Shown here piece after piece: positions 15,253-23,061 of a stretch of DNA of 23,078 bases; position 1 is the stretch's first letter, and the number at the start of each line of letters is the position of its first letter. Made by a program: the position numbers and the translations under genes. The notes under the pieces were generated by a model. It saw only the letters and a program-made list of their open reading frames with translations, did not search any database and was not told the DNA's origin. Location: assembly GCA_029098085.1 (NCBI GenBank), contig JAQXNQ010000158.1:1-23078 (forward strand), read 5' to 3'. This DNA is from Oscillospiraceae bacterium. Lineage in GTDB: Bacteria > Bacillota > Clostridia > Oscillospirales > Ruminococcaceae.

Positions 15253-16374
15253 TTAAACGGTCTGACCCTTGGAGATGACGAAGGGGTAGGTGGGATAGCC
15301 CGACAGGGTGTGGCCGTCCTGAACCGTCACGTCCTTGTCGGTGATGACGCAGCTCAGCTGCGCGCCCTCGCCGATGACGCCGCCCTGGATGATGATGCAG
15401 TTGTTGAGCACGGCGCCCTTCCTGACCTGCACGTCGCGGAAGATGATGCAGTTGTTGACCTCGCCGTCGATGACGCAGCCGTCGGCGATCAGGCTGTTCT
15501 TGACCTTGCCGTCGAAGCCGTAGGTGGTGGGAGCGCTGTTCTTGACCCGGGTCAGGATGGGAGTATCCGAGCTGAACAGCTCCTTGCGGACCTCAGCCGA
15601 CTGGATCAGCTCCATGCTAGCCGCATAGTAATCCGCCACGGTGTTGATGACGGCGGCGAAGCCCTCATGCTCATAGCCGTAGATGTTCAGCTTGTTGATG
15701 TTCTTGGTGATGAAATCCCGGTCGAAGTCGTTCCAGCCGAAGGTGTAAGCCCGGTCCAGCAGGCTGAGCAGCAGGGACTTGTTGAAGACGAAGACTTTCA
15801 GCAGGGCGCTCTGGGTCTCACGAGTCTGGCCGGCGCTGTAGTAAGCGTCCAGCACCTGATTGTTGCGGTCACAGTCCACCACCAAGCCATTGTAGGTAGG
15901 ATCGTTGCGATTCTGATAGAGCAGGGTGATATCGGCGCCCTTCTTTACATGATACTCCACCATGGCTTGGAAGTCAATGTTCATAACAACGTTTGTGTCC
16001 GCCAGAATGACATATTCTTCAGCGCTTTTTTCCAAATGAGGACGGCAGGACAGCAGCGCGTCGATCTTGCTGCGGTTTCTGGTGGTGGCGGTCTCCGCCT
16101 TGGCGAAGGGGGTCAGGATCTTCAGACCGCCGTTTCTGCGGGCCAGATCCCAGTCCTTGCCCTGTCCCAGATGGTCCATCAGGGAGCCGTAATGCTCCTT
16201 GGTCAGCACGCCGATGTTGTCCACCTTGGCCTTGACCAGAGAGGACAGGACGAAGTCGATCAGCCGGTACCGTCCGCCGAAGGGAACGGTGGCCAGGGTG
16301 CGCTCCACGGCCAGCTCGTTGGGAGTGGCAGTGTAGCTTTCAGAGAACAGAATGCACATTGTCTTGGAAATCAT
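15253..16374 (-). CDS. glgD: GlgD, non-catalytic ADP-glucose pyrophosphorylase subunit
   Basis: A 373-residue nucleotidyltransferase-like protein with a C-terminal left-handed beta-helix (hexapeptide signs GCVIDGEVNNCIIF, GAVLNNCIII). It pairs with GlgC. The nucleotide-binding AGGxGxRL loop present in GlgC is absent: the N-terminus reads MCILFSESYTATPNE, while PFGGRYRLIDF (32-42) is kept. The GlgC stretch SGDHIYKMDY is replaced by ADTNVVMNID. These losses are characteristic of GlgD of Firmicutes, which boosts or regulates the catalytic subunit. The ATG has GGAGG 8 nt upstream. The gene lies 38 bp after glgC, as in Bacillus. Confidence 0.95.
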   Translation of the reverse strand: MISKTMCILFSESYTATPNELAVERTLATVPFGGRYRLIDFVLSSLVKAKVDNIGVLTKEHYGSLMDHLGQGKDWDLARRNGGLKILTPFAKAETATTRNRSKIDALLSCRPHLEKSAEEYVILADTNVVMNIDFQAMVEYHVKKGADITLLYQNRNDPTYNGLVVDCDRNNQVLDAYYSAGQTRETQSALLKVFVFNKSLLLSLLDRAYTFGWNDFDRDFITKNINKLNIYGYEHEGFAAVINTVADYYAASMELIQSAEVRKELFSSDTPILTRVKNSAPTTYGFDGKVKNSLIADGCVIDGEVNNCIIFRDVQVRKGAVLNNCIIIQGGVIGEGAQLSCVITDKDVTVQDGHTLSGYPTYPFVISKGQTV

Positions 16375-16412
16375 AATGGATACCTCCGCTTATATTCTGG
16401 ACGGCGTCCGGC

Positions 16413-17621
16413 TTACCGGTTGGCGTCGGGTTCGATCATCTCTTTGGGACGGACCACCTGGCCCTTTTTAATGACGGCTCCGCGGCCCACCACGGCGATG
16501 CCCCACTCGGAGGAATCGGCGTAGTTGCAGGGATCGTCGCCCACTACGGCGCCCTCCTCGATGACGGCGTCCTCGGCGATGATGGCGTATTTGACGGTGG
16601 CGCCCTTCTTGATGACGGTGTTGCTCATGACCACGGCGGAGTTCAGGTCGGCGCCCTCCTCAACGGTGACGTTGGAGAACAGGACGGTGTACCAGAGCTT
16701 GCCGTCGATGTCGCAGCCCTCGGAAATGATGGATTCGGCGATCTCAGCATGCTCGCCGACAAAGTGGGGCGGATGCGCCTCGCTTCTGAAGTAGATCTTC
16801 CAGTCGGGGGAGTCCAGCTCCAGATGGCTGCCGGGGTTCAGCAGGTCCATGTTGGCTTCCCACAGGCTGTCGATGGTGCCCACGTCCTTCCAGTAGCCCT
16901 CGAACTGGTAGGCCATCAGCTTCTCGCCCGCGCCCAGCATGGCGGGGATGATATTCTTGCCGAAGTCGTTGGAGGAATCGGGGTTGGCCTCGTCGTCGAT
17001 CAGGTACTGGCGGAGCTTCTTCCAGTTGAAGATATAGATGCCCATGGAGGCCTTGGTGGATTTGGGATGCTTGGGCTTCTCCTCGAACTCGTAGATGGTG
17101 CCGTCGTCCTCGGTGTTCATGATGCCGAAGCGGCTGGCCTCCTCCAGCGGCACGTCCAGCACAGCGATGGTGGCGTCAGCGCCGGTCTCCTTGTGGAAGG
17201 CCAGCATCTTGGAGTAGTCCATCTTGTAGATATGGTCGCCGGAGAGAATCAGCACGTTTTCGGGCTCATACTGATCGATGAAGTTGATGTTCTGGTAGAT
17301 GGCGTTGGCCGTGCCCTTATACCACTGGCTGCCAGTGGCGGTGGCGTAGGGAGGCAGGATGTAGACGCCGCCGTTAAGCCGGTCCAGATCCCAGGGCTGA
17401 CCGTTGCCGATATAAGAGTTCAGCTCCAGGGGGCGGTACTGAGTCAGGACGCCCACCGTGTCAATGCCGGAGTTGATGCAGTTGGACAGGGGGAAGTCGA
17501 TGATCTTGTATTTGCCGCCAAAGGAAACCGCAGGCTTCGCCACTTCCTTGGTCAGGACATACAGGCGTGAGCCCTGTCCGCCAGCCAGAAGCATGGTAAT
17601 CATGTCTTTTTTCTGTTTCAT
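16413..17621 (-). CDS. glgC: Glucose-1-phosphate adenylyltransferase (ADP-glucose pyrophosphorylase)
   Basis: A 402-residue enzyme that makes ADP-glucose from ATP and glucose-1-phosphate, the committed step of glycogen synthesis. The catalytic loop AGGQGSRL (13-20), LTKEVAKPAV, GGKYKIIDFPLSNC (35-48), YKGTANAIYQN (101-111), SGDHIYKMDY (127-136) and the glucose-1-phosphate site FEEKPK (179-184) are all present. The C-terminal beta-helix carries hexapeptide repeats (SNVTVEEGADLNSAVV). Length is normal. AGAGGTG lies 7 nt before the ATG. Transcribed after glgB and before glgD; the catalytic partner of GlgD. Confidence 0.97.
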   Translation of the reverse strand: MKQKKDMITMLLAGGQGSRLYVLTKEVAKPAVSFGGKYKIIDFPLSNCINSGIDTVGVLTQYRPLELNSYIGNGQPWDLDRLNGGVYILPPYATATGSQWYKGTANAIYQNINFIDQYEPENVLILSGDHIYKMDYSKMLAFHKETGADATIAVLDVPLEEASRFGIMNTEDDGTIYEFEEKPKHPKSTKASMGIYIFNWKKLRQYLIDDEANPDSSNDFGKNIIPAMLGAGEKLMAYQFEGYWKDVGTIDSLWEANMDLLNPGSHLELDSPDWKIYFRSEAHPPHFVGEHAEIAESIISEGCDIDGKLWYTVLFSNVTVEEGADLNSAVVMSNTVIKKGATVKYAIIAEDAVIEEGAVVGDDPCNYADSSEWGIAVVGRGAVIKKGQVVRPKEMIEPDANR

Positions 17622-17690
17622 ACCGGTGCACCTCTTGTTGTTACTTGTTGATAATCTTCTATCTGCACGGCTTGCGCCGCCGATAATCGC

Positions 17691-19709
17691 TTATGCCTTC
17701 TTTTTGGCAGGAGCCTTTTTGCCCGCCGTCTTTCTGGCGGAGGTCTTTTTCGCGGCTTTTTTGGGCGCTGTCTGCTTCTCCCCGGCCGCCTGGGCCGCTT
17801 CGGCCGTCTGCTTCGCGGGCTTGCCGGCCTTCTTGTAGAGATAGAAGGTGGTGAAGGGAGGCAGGGTCAGGGACAGGCTGTAGGGCCGTCCGTGCATGGG
17901 TTTGAGCTTGGCGTACACCTCGCCGTTGAGCAGGCCGCCGCCGCCGAAGCGGGTATCGTCGCTGCTGAAGATCTCGGTGTACTTGCCCCGTCTGGGCACG
18001 CCGATGGAGTAGTTCTCCAATGTCAGGGAGGAGAAGTTGCAGATGGCGATAACCTCGTCCCCGGCCTTGTCCCGGCGGAGGAAGGAGATGACATTCTGGT
18101 CGGCGTTGTCGCAGGACAGCCAGTCAAAGCCCTCCCAGCTGCCGTCCTCCTCCCAGAGGGGAGCGGTCCGGCGGTAGAGGTCGCCCAACGCTTTGGAGAA
18201 CTGATGGTATTTGCTGTGCATCTCATAGTCCAGCAGCATCCAGTCCAGCACTTTCTCCTCGCCCCATTCGGCAAACTGGGCCAGCTCCCCGCCCATGAAG
18301 ATCAGCTTCTTGCCGGGGTGGGCAAACATGTAGGCGATATAGGCCCGGAGGTTGGCGAACTTCACATTGTACTCGCCCGGCATCTTGCCGATAAGGGAGC
18401 CCTTCATGTGCACCACCTCATCGTGGGAAAGGGGCAGGATGTAGTTCTCCGAAAAGGCGTAGGTCAGGCTGAAGGTCAGGTTGTTGTGCAGACCCTTGCG
18501 GAAGAAGGGGTCGGTGCGCATATACTGCAGGGTGTCGTTCATCCAGCCCATGTTCCACTTGAAGGTGAAGCCCAGTCCCCCGTCCTCCGCCGGAGCGGTG
18601 ACCTTGGGGAAGGCGGTGGACTCCTCGGCAATGGTAATGGCGCCGGGATAGGTGCCGCGAATATAGGTGTTGAACTTCTTCAAAAATTCGATGGCCTCCA
18701 GATTCCAGTTGCCGCCGTAGATGTTGGGGCACCAGTTGCCGGCATCCCGGCCGTAGTCCAGATACAGCATGGACGCCACCGCGTCCACCCGCAGGCCGTC
18801 GAAATGATAGTTGCCGATCCAGTTGCTGGCCGAGGAAATCAGGAAGCTGATCACCTCCGGCCGTCCGTAGTCGAAGATCATCGTGCCCCAGTCGGGATGC
18901 TCGCCCTTGCGCTTGTCCGCGTACTCATAGCAGGGCGCGCCGTCAAACTCCCGCAGGCCGTGGGCGTCCCGGGGGAAGTGAGCCGGCACCCAGTCCAGCA
19001 GCACGCCGATGTCCGCCTGATGGCAGGCGTCCACAAAGGCCATCAGATCCTTCGGGGTGCCGTACCGGGAGGTGGGGGCGAAATAGCCGGTGACCTGATA
19101 GCCCCAGGAGCCGTCGAAAGGATACTCGCCCAGGGGCATCAGCTCCACATGGGTGTAGCCCATCTCCTTCAGATAGGGAATCAGCTCATCCGCCAGCTTC
19201 CGGTAGTCAAAGGGCGTGCCATCGGGATACTTTTTCCAGGATCCGGCGTGGATCTCGTAAATGTTCATGGGCTGCTTCACCGGATCGGCGGCGGCCCGCC
19301 TTTCCATCCAGCGGCCGTCGCCCCACTGGTACCCGCTGATGTCACAGACGCGGGAGGCGGTGCCCGGCCGGGTCTCGGCATGCGAGGCATAAGGATCCGC
19401 CCGCAGCACGGTCCGGCCGTCGGGAGTTTTGATGGCAAATTTGTACAGGTCAAATTCCTGGATACCGGGAACCTCAGCCTCCCAGATGCCTGCGCTGCTG
19501 ATCTTTTTCATGGGCCAGCGCTCATTGTCCCAGTCACAGAAGCTGCCGGTCACGCTGACCGCCGCCGCGTGGGGCGCCCAGGTGCGGAACACATGGCCGT
19601 TTTCCGTTCTGTGGCAGCCCATATAGTCCTGACTCTGATAGTTGGTGCCCTCATGGAAAAGATACAGGGCAACATTCTCCTGTTTTTCCGGAGTGTTTTT
19701 CACTTCCAA
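17691..19709 (-). CDS. glgB: 1,4-alpha-glucan branching enzyme with Lys/Ala-rich tail
   Basis: A 672-residue GH13 branching enzyme that creates alpha-1,6 branches. An N-terminal CBM48 domain (about 20-110; FRTWAPHAAAVSVTGSFCDW) precedes the barrel. Barrel motifs: LLDWVPAHF (237-245), GLRVDAVASM with nucleophile Asp309, ITIAEEST with acid/base Glu362, and LSHDEVVH. The last 46 residues (627-672) are unusual: 15 Ala and 14 Lys with repeated AKK/PKK units, like the tail of histone H1, and absent from standard GlgB. The start is a TTG at 19709 because AAAGGCGG lies exactly 7 nt upstream; a GTG two codons later is the alternative. First gene of the operon, promoter at 19809-19838. Confidence 0.96.
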   Translation of the reverse strand: MEVKNTPEKQENVALYLFHEGTNYQSQDYMGCHRTENGHVFRTWAPHAAAVSVTGSFCDWDNERWPMKKISSAGIWEAEVPGIQEFDLYKFAIKTPDGRTVLRADPYASHAETRPGTASRVCDISGYQWGDGRWMERRAAADPVKQPMNIYEIHAGSWKKYPDGTPFDYRKLADELIPYLKEMGYTHVELMPLGEYPFDGSWGYQVTGYFAPTSRYGTPKDLMAFVDACHQADIGVLLDWVPAHFPRDAHGLREFDGAPCYEYADKRKGEHPDWGTMIFDYGRPEVISFLISSASNWIGNYHFDGLRVDAVASMLYLDYGRDAGNWCPNIYGGNWNLEAIEFLKKFNTYIRGTYPGAITIAEESTAFPKVTAPAEDGGLGFTFKWNMGWMNDTLQYMRTDPFFRKGLHNNLTFSLTYAFSENYILPLSHDEVVHMKGSLIGKMPGEYNVKFANLRAYIAYMFAHPGKKLIFMGGELAQFAEWGEEKVLDWMLLDYEMHSKYHQFSKALGDLYRRTAPLWEEDGSWEGFDWLSCDNADQNVISFLRRDKAGDEVIAICNFSSLTLENYSIGVPRRGKYTEIFSSDDTRFGGGGLLNGEVYAKLKPMHGRPYSLSLTLPPFTTFYLYKKAGKPAKQTAEAAQAAGEKQTAPKKAAKKTSARKTAGKKAPAKKKA

Positions 19710-19791
19710 AGCACAACCGCCTTTCTTTTTCTCCTTTGCGCCCTCCGTCCGGCCGCCGGAGCGGTGCTCCGGGGCTGCTCTGCCGGAAGGC

Positions 19792-19804
19792 GGAAATTAC
19801 CCAA
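19792..19804 (-). promoter_or_regulatory. Operator-like repeat, copy 1 (glgB start site)
   Basis: On the minus strand this reads TTGGGTAATTTCC and spans the expected glgB transcription start, 5 bp past the -10 hexamer. A related copy in inverted orientation lies at 19891-19905. Function as a repressor site is inference. Confidence 0.4.
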
Positions 19805-19808
19805 TATT

Positions 19809-19838
19809 ATGATAGCACAAATCCCGCTCTTTTGTAAA
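19809..19838 (-). promoter_or_regulatory. Promoter for the glg operon
   Basis: The minus strand has TTTACA (19838-19833), an 18-bp spacer and TATCAT (19814-19809), 100 bp upstream of the glgB start codon. Hexamers are good but not consensus. Confidence 0.6.
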
Positions 19839-19890
19839 TATTAACCTAAAGAAAAAAGCCCGGCCGCCTGTAGAAAGAACGGCAAGTTTT

Positions 19891-19905
19891 TTGGGTAATA
19901 TTTCC
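19891..19905 (+). promoter_or_regulatory. Operator-like repeat, copy 2 (upstream of amylase promoter)
   Basis: The plus strand reads TTGGGTAATATTTCC, matching copy 1 except for a 2-nt insertion, and lies immediately upstream of a candidate -35 hexamer TTGACT at 19907. The two copies are inverted to each other and about 90 bp apart. Confidence 0.4.
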
Positions 19906-19906
19906 A

Positions 19907-19934
19907 TTGACTCTTCCCCACATCGGCATATATT
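19907..19934 (+). promoter_or_regulatory. Distal candidate promoter for the amylase gene
   Basis: TTGACT (19907-19912), a 16-bp spacer and TATATT (19929-19934). If used, it gives a leader of about 380 nt before the amylase start. The 19846-20173 stretch has no convincing gene; it is AT-rich and contains the 13-bp direct repeat described separately. Confidence 0.45.
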
Positions 19935-20035
19935 GTTTCATTTCGCCCAAAACGAAGTTGCTATTCCTCTTTTCCGACAGGATTCAGACCGGAGAGCTGG
20001 CCTTTTGACGGGAATTTTTCCCTTTCTTTACCGCA

Positions 20036-20119
20036 TTTTGCATAAAAAGGGGTGTTTTGGTCGGATTTGGGCAAAACCTCCGCAGTTTTGATCGGTGCGA
20101 TTCGTTTTTTGCATAAAAA
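20036..20119. repeat. 13-bp direct repeat in the glgB-amylase intergenic region
   Basis: TTTTGCATAAAAA occurs exactly at 20036-20048 and again at 20107-20119, a 71-bp offset, between the two amylase promoter candidates. Close to seven helical turns apart. It could be a pair of regulator sites; no known regulator is recognised. Confidence 0.5.
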
Positions 20120-20173
20120 AGCAAACTTCCTTTCATCCAAAAAAGAGAATCCAAAGAAAAGAAAACTTCCATC

Positions 20174-20202
20174 TGTACAAAATTCCCCGAAAGAGGTATA
20201 AT
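20174..20202 (+). promoter_or_regulatory. Proximal promoter for the amylase gene
   Basis: TGTACA (20174-20179), a 17-bp spacer and an exact TATAAT (20197-20202), 116 bp before the TTG start. Confidence 0.65.
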
Positions 20203-20318
20203 TAAAGTTAACGGCTGCCGGCATGTCCGGGGCTTCCGCTCCGAAGCGGCGCTGATCCAGAGCGCGCCGCCCCTTCGTCTCTGCAGTGGCCGGTATACCG
20301 AAGAAAGGGGGCCTGTTT

Positions 20319-22298
20319 TTGGCCCGCTCCAACGAGATTTATTACGACGCCTGGGATCCACGCTGCAAGGAGCCCTTCGGCGCGGTGGAGGCCGGAAGCC
20401 CGGTCACCCTGCGCTTTACGGTGGAGCAGTCGCTCCGTCCCCTGCGGCTGGCCCTGATCATCCGCCAGGAGGGCGGCGCCCAGCACCGGCTCTGCTTCAC
20501 CCAATCGGCCGCCGACGGCGACAGTCTGCTGTACACCCTCACCTTCCCGGTGGGCGAAAAGGGACTGTATTTTTACCGCTTTGAAATTGAAACGCCCGAC
20601 GGCATCATCTTTGTGGGTCAGGGCGAAAACGCCCGGGCCATCGTGGGCGACTTTCTTCCCGAATGGCAGCTGACCGTCTACGGCCCGGATTTCCATGTGC
20701 CCGCCCACCTGCAGCAGGGCGTCATGTACCAGATTTTCCCCGACCGGTTCCTGCGGGGCTCCGGAAGCCCTCTGCCCCCCGCCCGCAACCAGCGGTACAT
20801 CCACCAGAGTACCCATGAGCGCCCCCTCTTCACCGGCGACCAGCCGGACTACGAGGCCACCGACTTTTTCGGCGGCGACCTGCCGGGCATCACGGCGAAG
20901 CTCCCCTATCTGCAGGAGCTGGGCGTGACCATGCTCTACCTGAACCCCATCTTTGAGGCGGCGGGCAACCACCGGTACAACACCGGCGACTACCTGAAGA
21001 TCGACCCCTATCTGGGCACCGAGCAGGACTTCGCCGACCTCTGCGCCGAAGCAAAGCGGCTGGGCATCGGGGTCATTCTGGACGGCGTCTTCTCCCACAC
21101 CGGCTCGGACAGCGTCTATTTCAACAAGGAAGGGCATTATGATTCGGTGGGTGCCTATCAGTCCCCCGAGTCCCCCTATGCCAGCTGGTACCATTTCCTT
21201 GACGAGAGCCGCAGTCAGTACGATTGCTGGTGGGGCTTCACCACCCTGCCCAACGTCAACGAGGTGGATCCCGCCTTTCTGGACTTCATCTGCGGCGAGG
21301 AGGGCGTCCTCCGGCACTGGCTGAAGCTGGGCGCTTCCGGCTGGCGGCTGGATGTGGCCGACGAGCTGCCGGACGAGTTCCTCAGGGAGCTGCGCCGCTG
21401 CGTCAAGGACTTTGATCCCGACGCCTATATTCTGGGCGAGGTCTGGGAGGACGCCTCCAACAAATGCAGCTACGATGTCCGCCGCCCCTATCTGCTGGGC
21501 GAGGAGCTGGACAGCGTCATGAACTACCCCTGGCGGATCGCCATTCTGGACTATATGAAGACGGGAAACGCCCGTCCCTTCTACACCGCCGTCATGACCC
21601 TGCTGGATCACTATCCGCCCCAGGCCATCGAAACCCTGATGACCCCGCTGTCCACCCACGACTGCATCCGGGCCATGACCCTGCTGGGGGTGAACCACGA
21701 GGTGGAAGCCGCCGCCCAGGGCGACTACCGGATGACCCCGGAGGAATACGCGCTGGGCCGGGAGCTACTGCGGCAGGCGTCCATCCTGCAGTACACCCTG
21801 CCCGGCTTCCCCAGCCTGTACTACGGCGATGAAGCCGGCCTCTCCGGCTTCGCCGACCCCTGGAACCGGCGCTGCTACCCCTGGGGTGAGGAGGATCACG
21901 AGCTGATCGCCTTCTTCCAGCGGCTGGGCCGTCTGCGGCAGAGCTTTTCCGACGATTTTGCCCAGCCCATCCGGTTCGTCCACCTGAGCGACCAGGCGGT
22001 GGCCTACACCCGCGGCGGCCTGCTGACGGCGGTCAACCGCTCCGGCGAGCCCCTGACCCTGTCCTTCCCGGCGGAGCAGGCGCTGATCTCCTCCGGCGGC
22101 GAGGCCCGCACCGGCATCGACAGCCTGACCGTCGCCCCCTACACCGCCGCCATCTTCAAAATCAGTTCATCCTCACCCATCCTGCAAAGGAGGCCTTTTC
22201 ATGCCAGCACCCACGCCGCATATTGGCGCAGCGCCCGGGGATTTCTCCAAAACCGTTCTCATGCCCGGCGATCCTTTAAGGGCAAAATTCGTCGCTGA
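20319..22298 (+). CDS. Cytoplasmic GH13 alpha-amylase/neopullulanase
   Basis: A 659-residue GH13 enzyme without signal peptide, of the neopullulanase/cyclomaltodextrinase type. An N-terminal beta domain (1-120) precedes MYQIFPDRF (136-144). Barrel motifs: DGVFSH (255-260), GWRLDVADE with nucleophile Asp345, ILGEVWED with acid/base Glu374, and STHDCIR with Asp448 (the residue after HD is Cys where Thr is usual). It would hydrolyse linear or cyclic alpha-glucans, probably feeding or trimming glycogen. I chose the TTG at 20319 because AAAGGGGG lies 7 nt upstream and MARSNEIYYDAWDP fits the family start; a GTG at 20286 has no such site. Odd: after the expected end APYTAAIFKI the frame continues for 44 basic residues, overlapping deoD by 98 bp. 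Confidence 0.92.
   Translation: MARSNEIYYDAWDPRCKEPFGAVEAGSPVTLRFTVEQSLRPLRLALIIRQEGGAQHRLCFTQSAADGDSLLYTLTFPVGEKGLYFYRFEIETPDGIIFVGQGENARAIVGDFLPEWQLTVYGPDFHVPAHLQQGVMYQIFPDRFLRGSGSPLPPARNQRYIHQSTHERPLFTGDQPDYEATDFFGGDLPGITAKLPYLQELGVTMLYLNPIFEAAGNHRYNTGDYLKIDPYLGTEQDFADLCAEAKRLGIGVILDGVFSHTGSDSVYFNKEGHYDSVGAYQSPESPYASWYHFLDESRSQYDCWWGFTTLPNVNEVDPAFLDFICGEEGVLRHWLKLGASGWRLDVADELPDEFLRELRRCVKDFDPDAYILGEVWEDASNKCSYDVRRPYLLGEELDSVMNYPWRIAILDYMKTGNARPFYTAVMTLLDHYPPQAIETLMTPLSTHDCIRAMTLLGVNHEVEAAAQGDYRMTPEEYALGRELLRQASILQYTLPGFPSLYYGDEAGLSGFADPWNRRCYPWGEEDHELIAFFQRLGRLRQSFSDDFAQPIRFVHLSDQAVAYTRGGLLTAVNRSGEPLTLSFPAEQALISSGGEARTGIDSLTVAPYTAAIFKISSSSPILQRRPFHASTHAAYWRSARGFLQNRSHARRSFKGKIRR
22186..22193 (+). 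promoter_or_regulatory. Ribosome binding site of deoD inside the amylase frame
   Basis: AAAGGAGG lies 7 nt before the deoD ATG and within the extended amylase reading frame, at the point where family similarity of the amylase has already ended. It fixes the deoD start at 22201. Confidence 0.85.
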
Positions 22299-22923
22299 AA
22301 CCTTTCTGACAGACTCCCGGCTGGTCAATGAGGTTCGGGGCATGCTGGGCTACACCGGCCTGTACGAGGGCGTGCCGGTATCGGTCATGGCCAGCGGCAT
22401 GGGCGTCCCCTCCATGGGCATCTATTCCCATGAGCTATTCAATTTCTACGGCGTGGAAAACATCATCCGCATCGGCTCGGCAGGGGCCATCAGCCCCCGG
22501 CTGCGGCTGCGGGATCTGGTTTTCGCCATGAGCAGCTGCACCAATTCCCGGTTCGGGGATCAGTTCGGCCTGCCGGGACAGATCGCCCCCACGGCGGACT
22601 TCTCCCTGCTGGAGCAGGCCGTCCGGTCGGCCCGGGCGCTGGGTCTGCAGCCGGTGGTGGGGCCGGTCTTCTGCTCCGATACCTTCTACGATGAGCGCAG
22701 CACCCTGGACTGGGGCAAAATGGGTGCGCTGGCGGTGGAGATGGAATCGGCGGCCCTTTACCTCAACGCCGCCCGGGCCGGCAAACGGGCCCTCTGCATC
22801 TGCACCATCTCCGATTCCCTGGTCACCGGAGAAGCCCTTCCCGCCGAGGATCGGCAGCTGACCTTCCTGGACATGATCCGGGTGGCGCTGAACACTGCCG
22901 TCTCTCTGCAGAAGGCCCTCTGA
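22201..22923 (+). CDS. deoD: Purine nucleoside phosphorylase, DeoD type
   Basis: A 240-residue hexameric-type phosphorylase that splits purine (deoxy)nucleosides with phosphate to base and (deoxy)ribose-1-phosphate. Visible sites: TPHIGA (His7, from the neighbouring subunit), GDPLRAK (Arg27, phosphate), IIRIGSAGA (Arg90, Ser93), VEMESAALY (Glu180-Glu182, ribose) and TISDSLVTGE with catalytic Asp205, plus Arg218 in EDRQLTF. Length equals E. coli DeoD (239). It starts in the +1 frame relative to the amylase gene and overlaps its end by 98 bp, so the two are one transcription unit; the metabolic link may be pentose/hexose-phosphate supply or accidental. Confidence 0.96.
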   Translation: MPAPTPHIGAAPGDFSKTVLMPGDPLRAKFVAETFLTDSRLVNEVRGMLGYTGLYEGVPVSVMASGMGVPSMGIYSHELFNFYGVENIIRIGSAGAISPRLRLRDLVFAMSSCTNSRFGDQFGLPGQIAPTADFSLLEQAVRSARALGLQPVVGPVFCSDTFYDERSTLDWGKMGALAVEMESAALYLNAARAGKRALCICTISDSLVTGEALPAEDRQLTFLDMIRVALNTAVSLQKAL

Positions 22924-22931
22924 CACCCCTG

Positions 22932-22947
22932 GCAGCCGGACGGCTGC
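22932..22947 (+). other. Short palindrome after deoD
   Basis: GCAGCCG and CGGCTGC form a 7-bp inverted repeat with a 2-nt centre, 9 bp after the deoD stop. No T-run follows, so it is not a standard terminator. The remainder of the 22924-23061 gap shows no clear promoter. Confidence 0.4.
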
Positions 22948-23061
22948 GCATACAGTCTGTGCTCGGACACGTTTTCCGTGCACCTGGCCACTTGTGAATC
23001 GGCAGACGCTCCGGCGCTCTGCTGAAGAAATAAAAAATACTTGATTCTGGAGGAACCCAAT

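Noticed and set aside
17892..19844. 650-codon open frame antisense to glgB
   Set aside because: Shadow frame; glgB has all catalytic motifs.
19961..20361. Two overlapping minus-strand open frames of about 125 codons in the glgB-amylase gap
   Set aside because: They overlap each other, the amylase promoter and its start; no ribosome binding site or recognisable domain.
20208..21698. 496-codon open frame antisense to the amylase
   Set aside because: Shadow frame with His/Gly/Val-rich composition.
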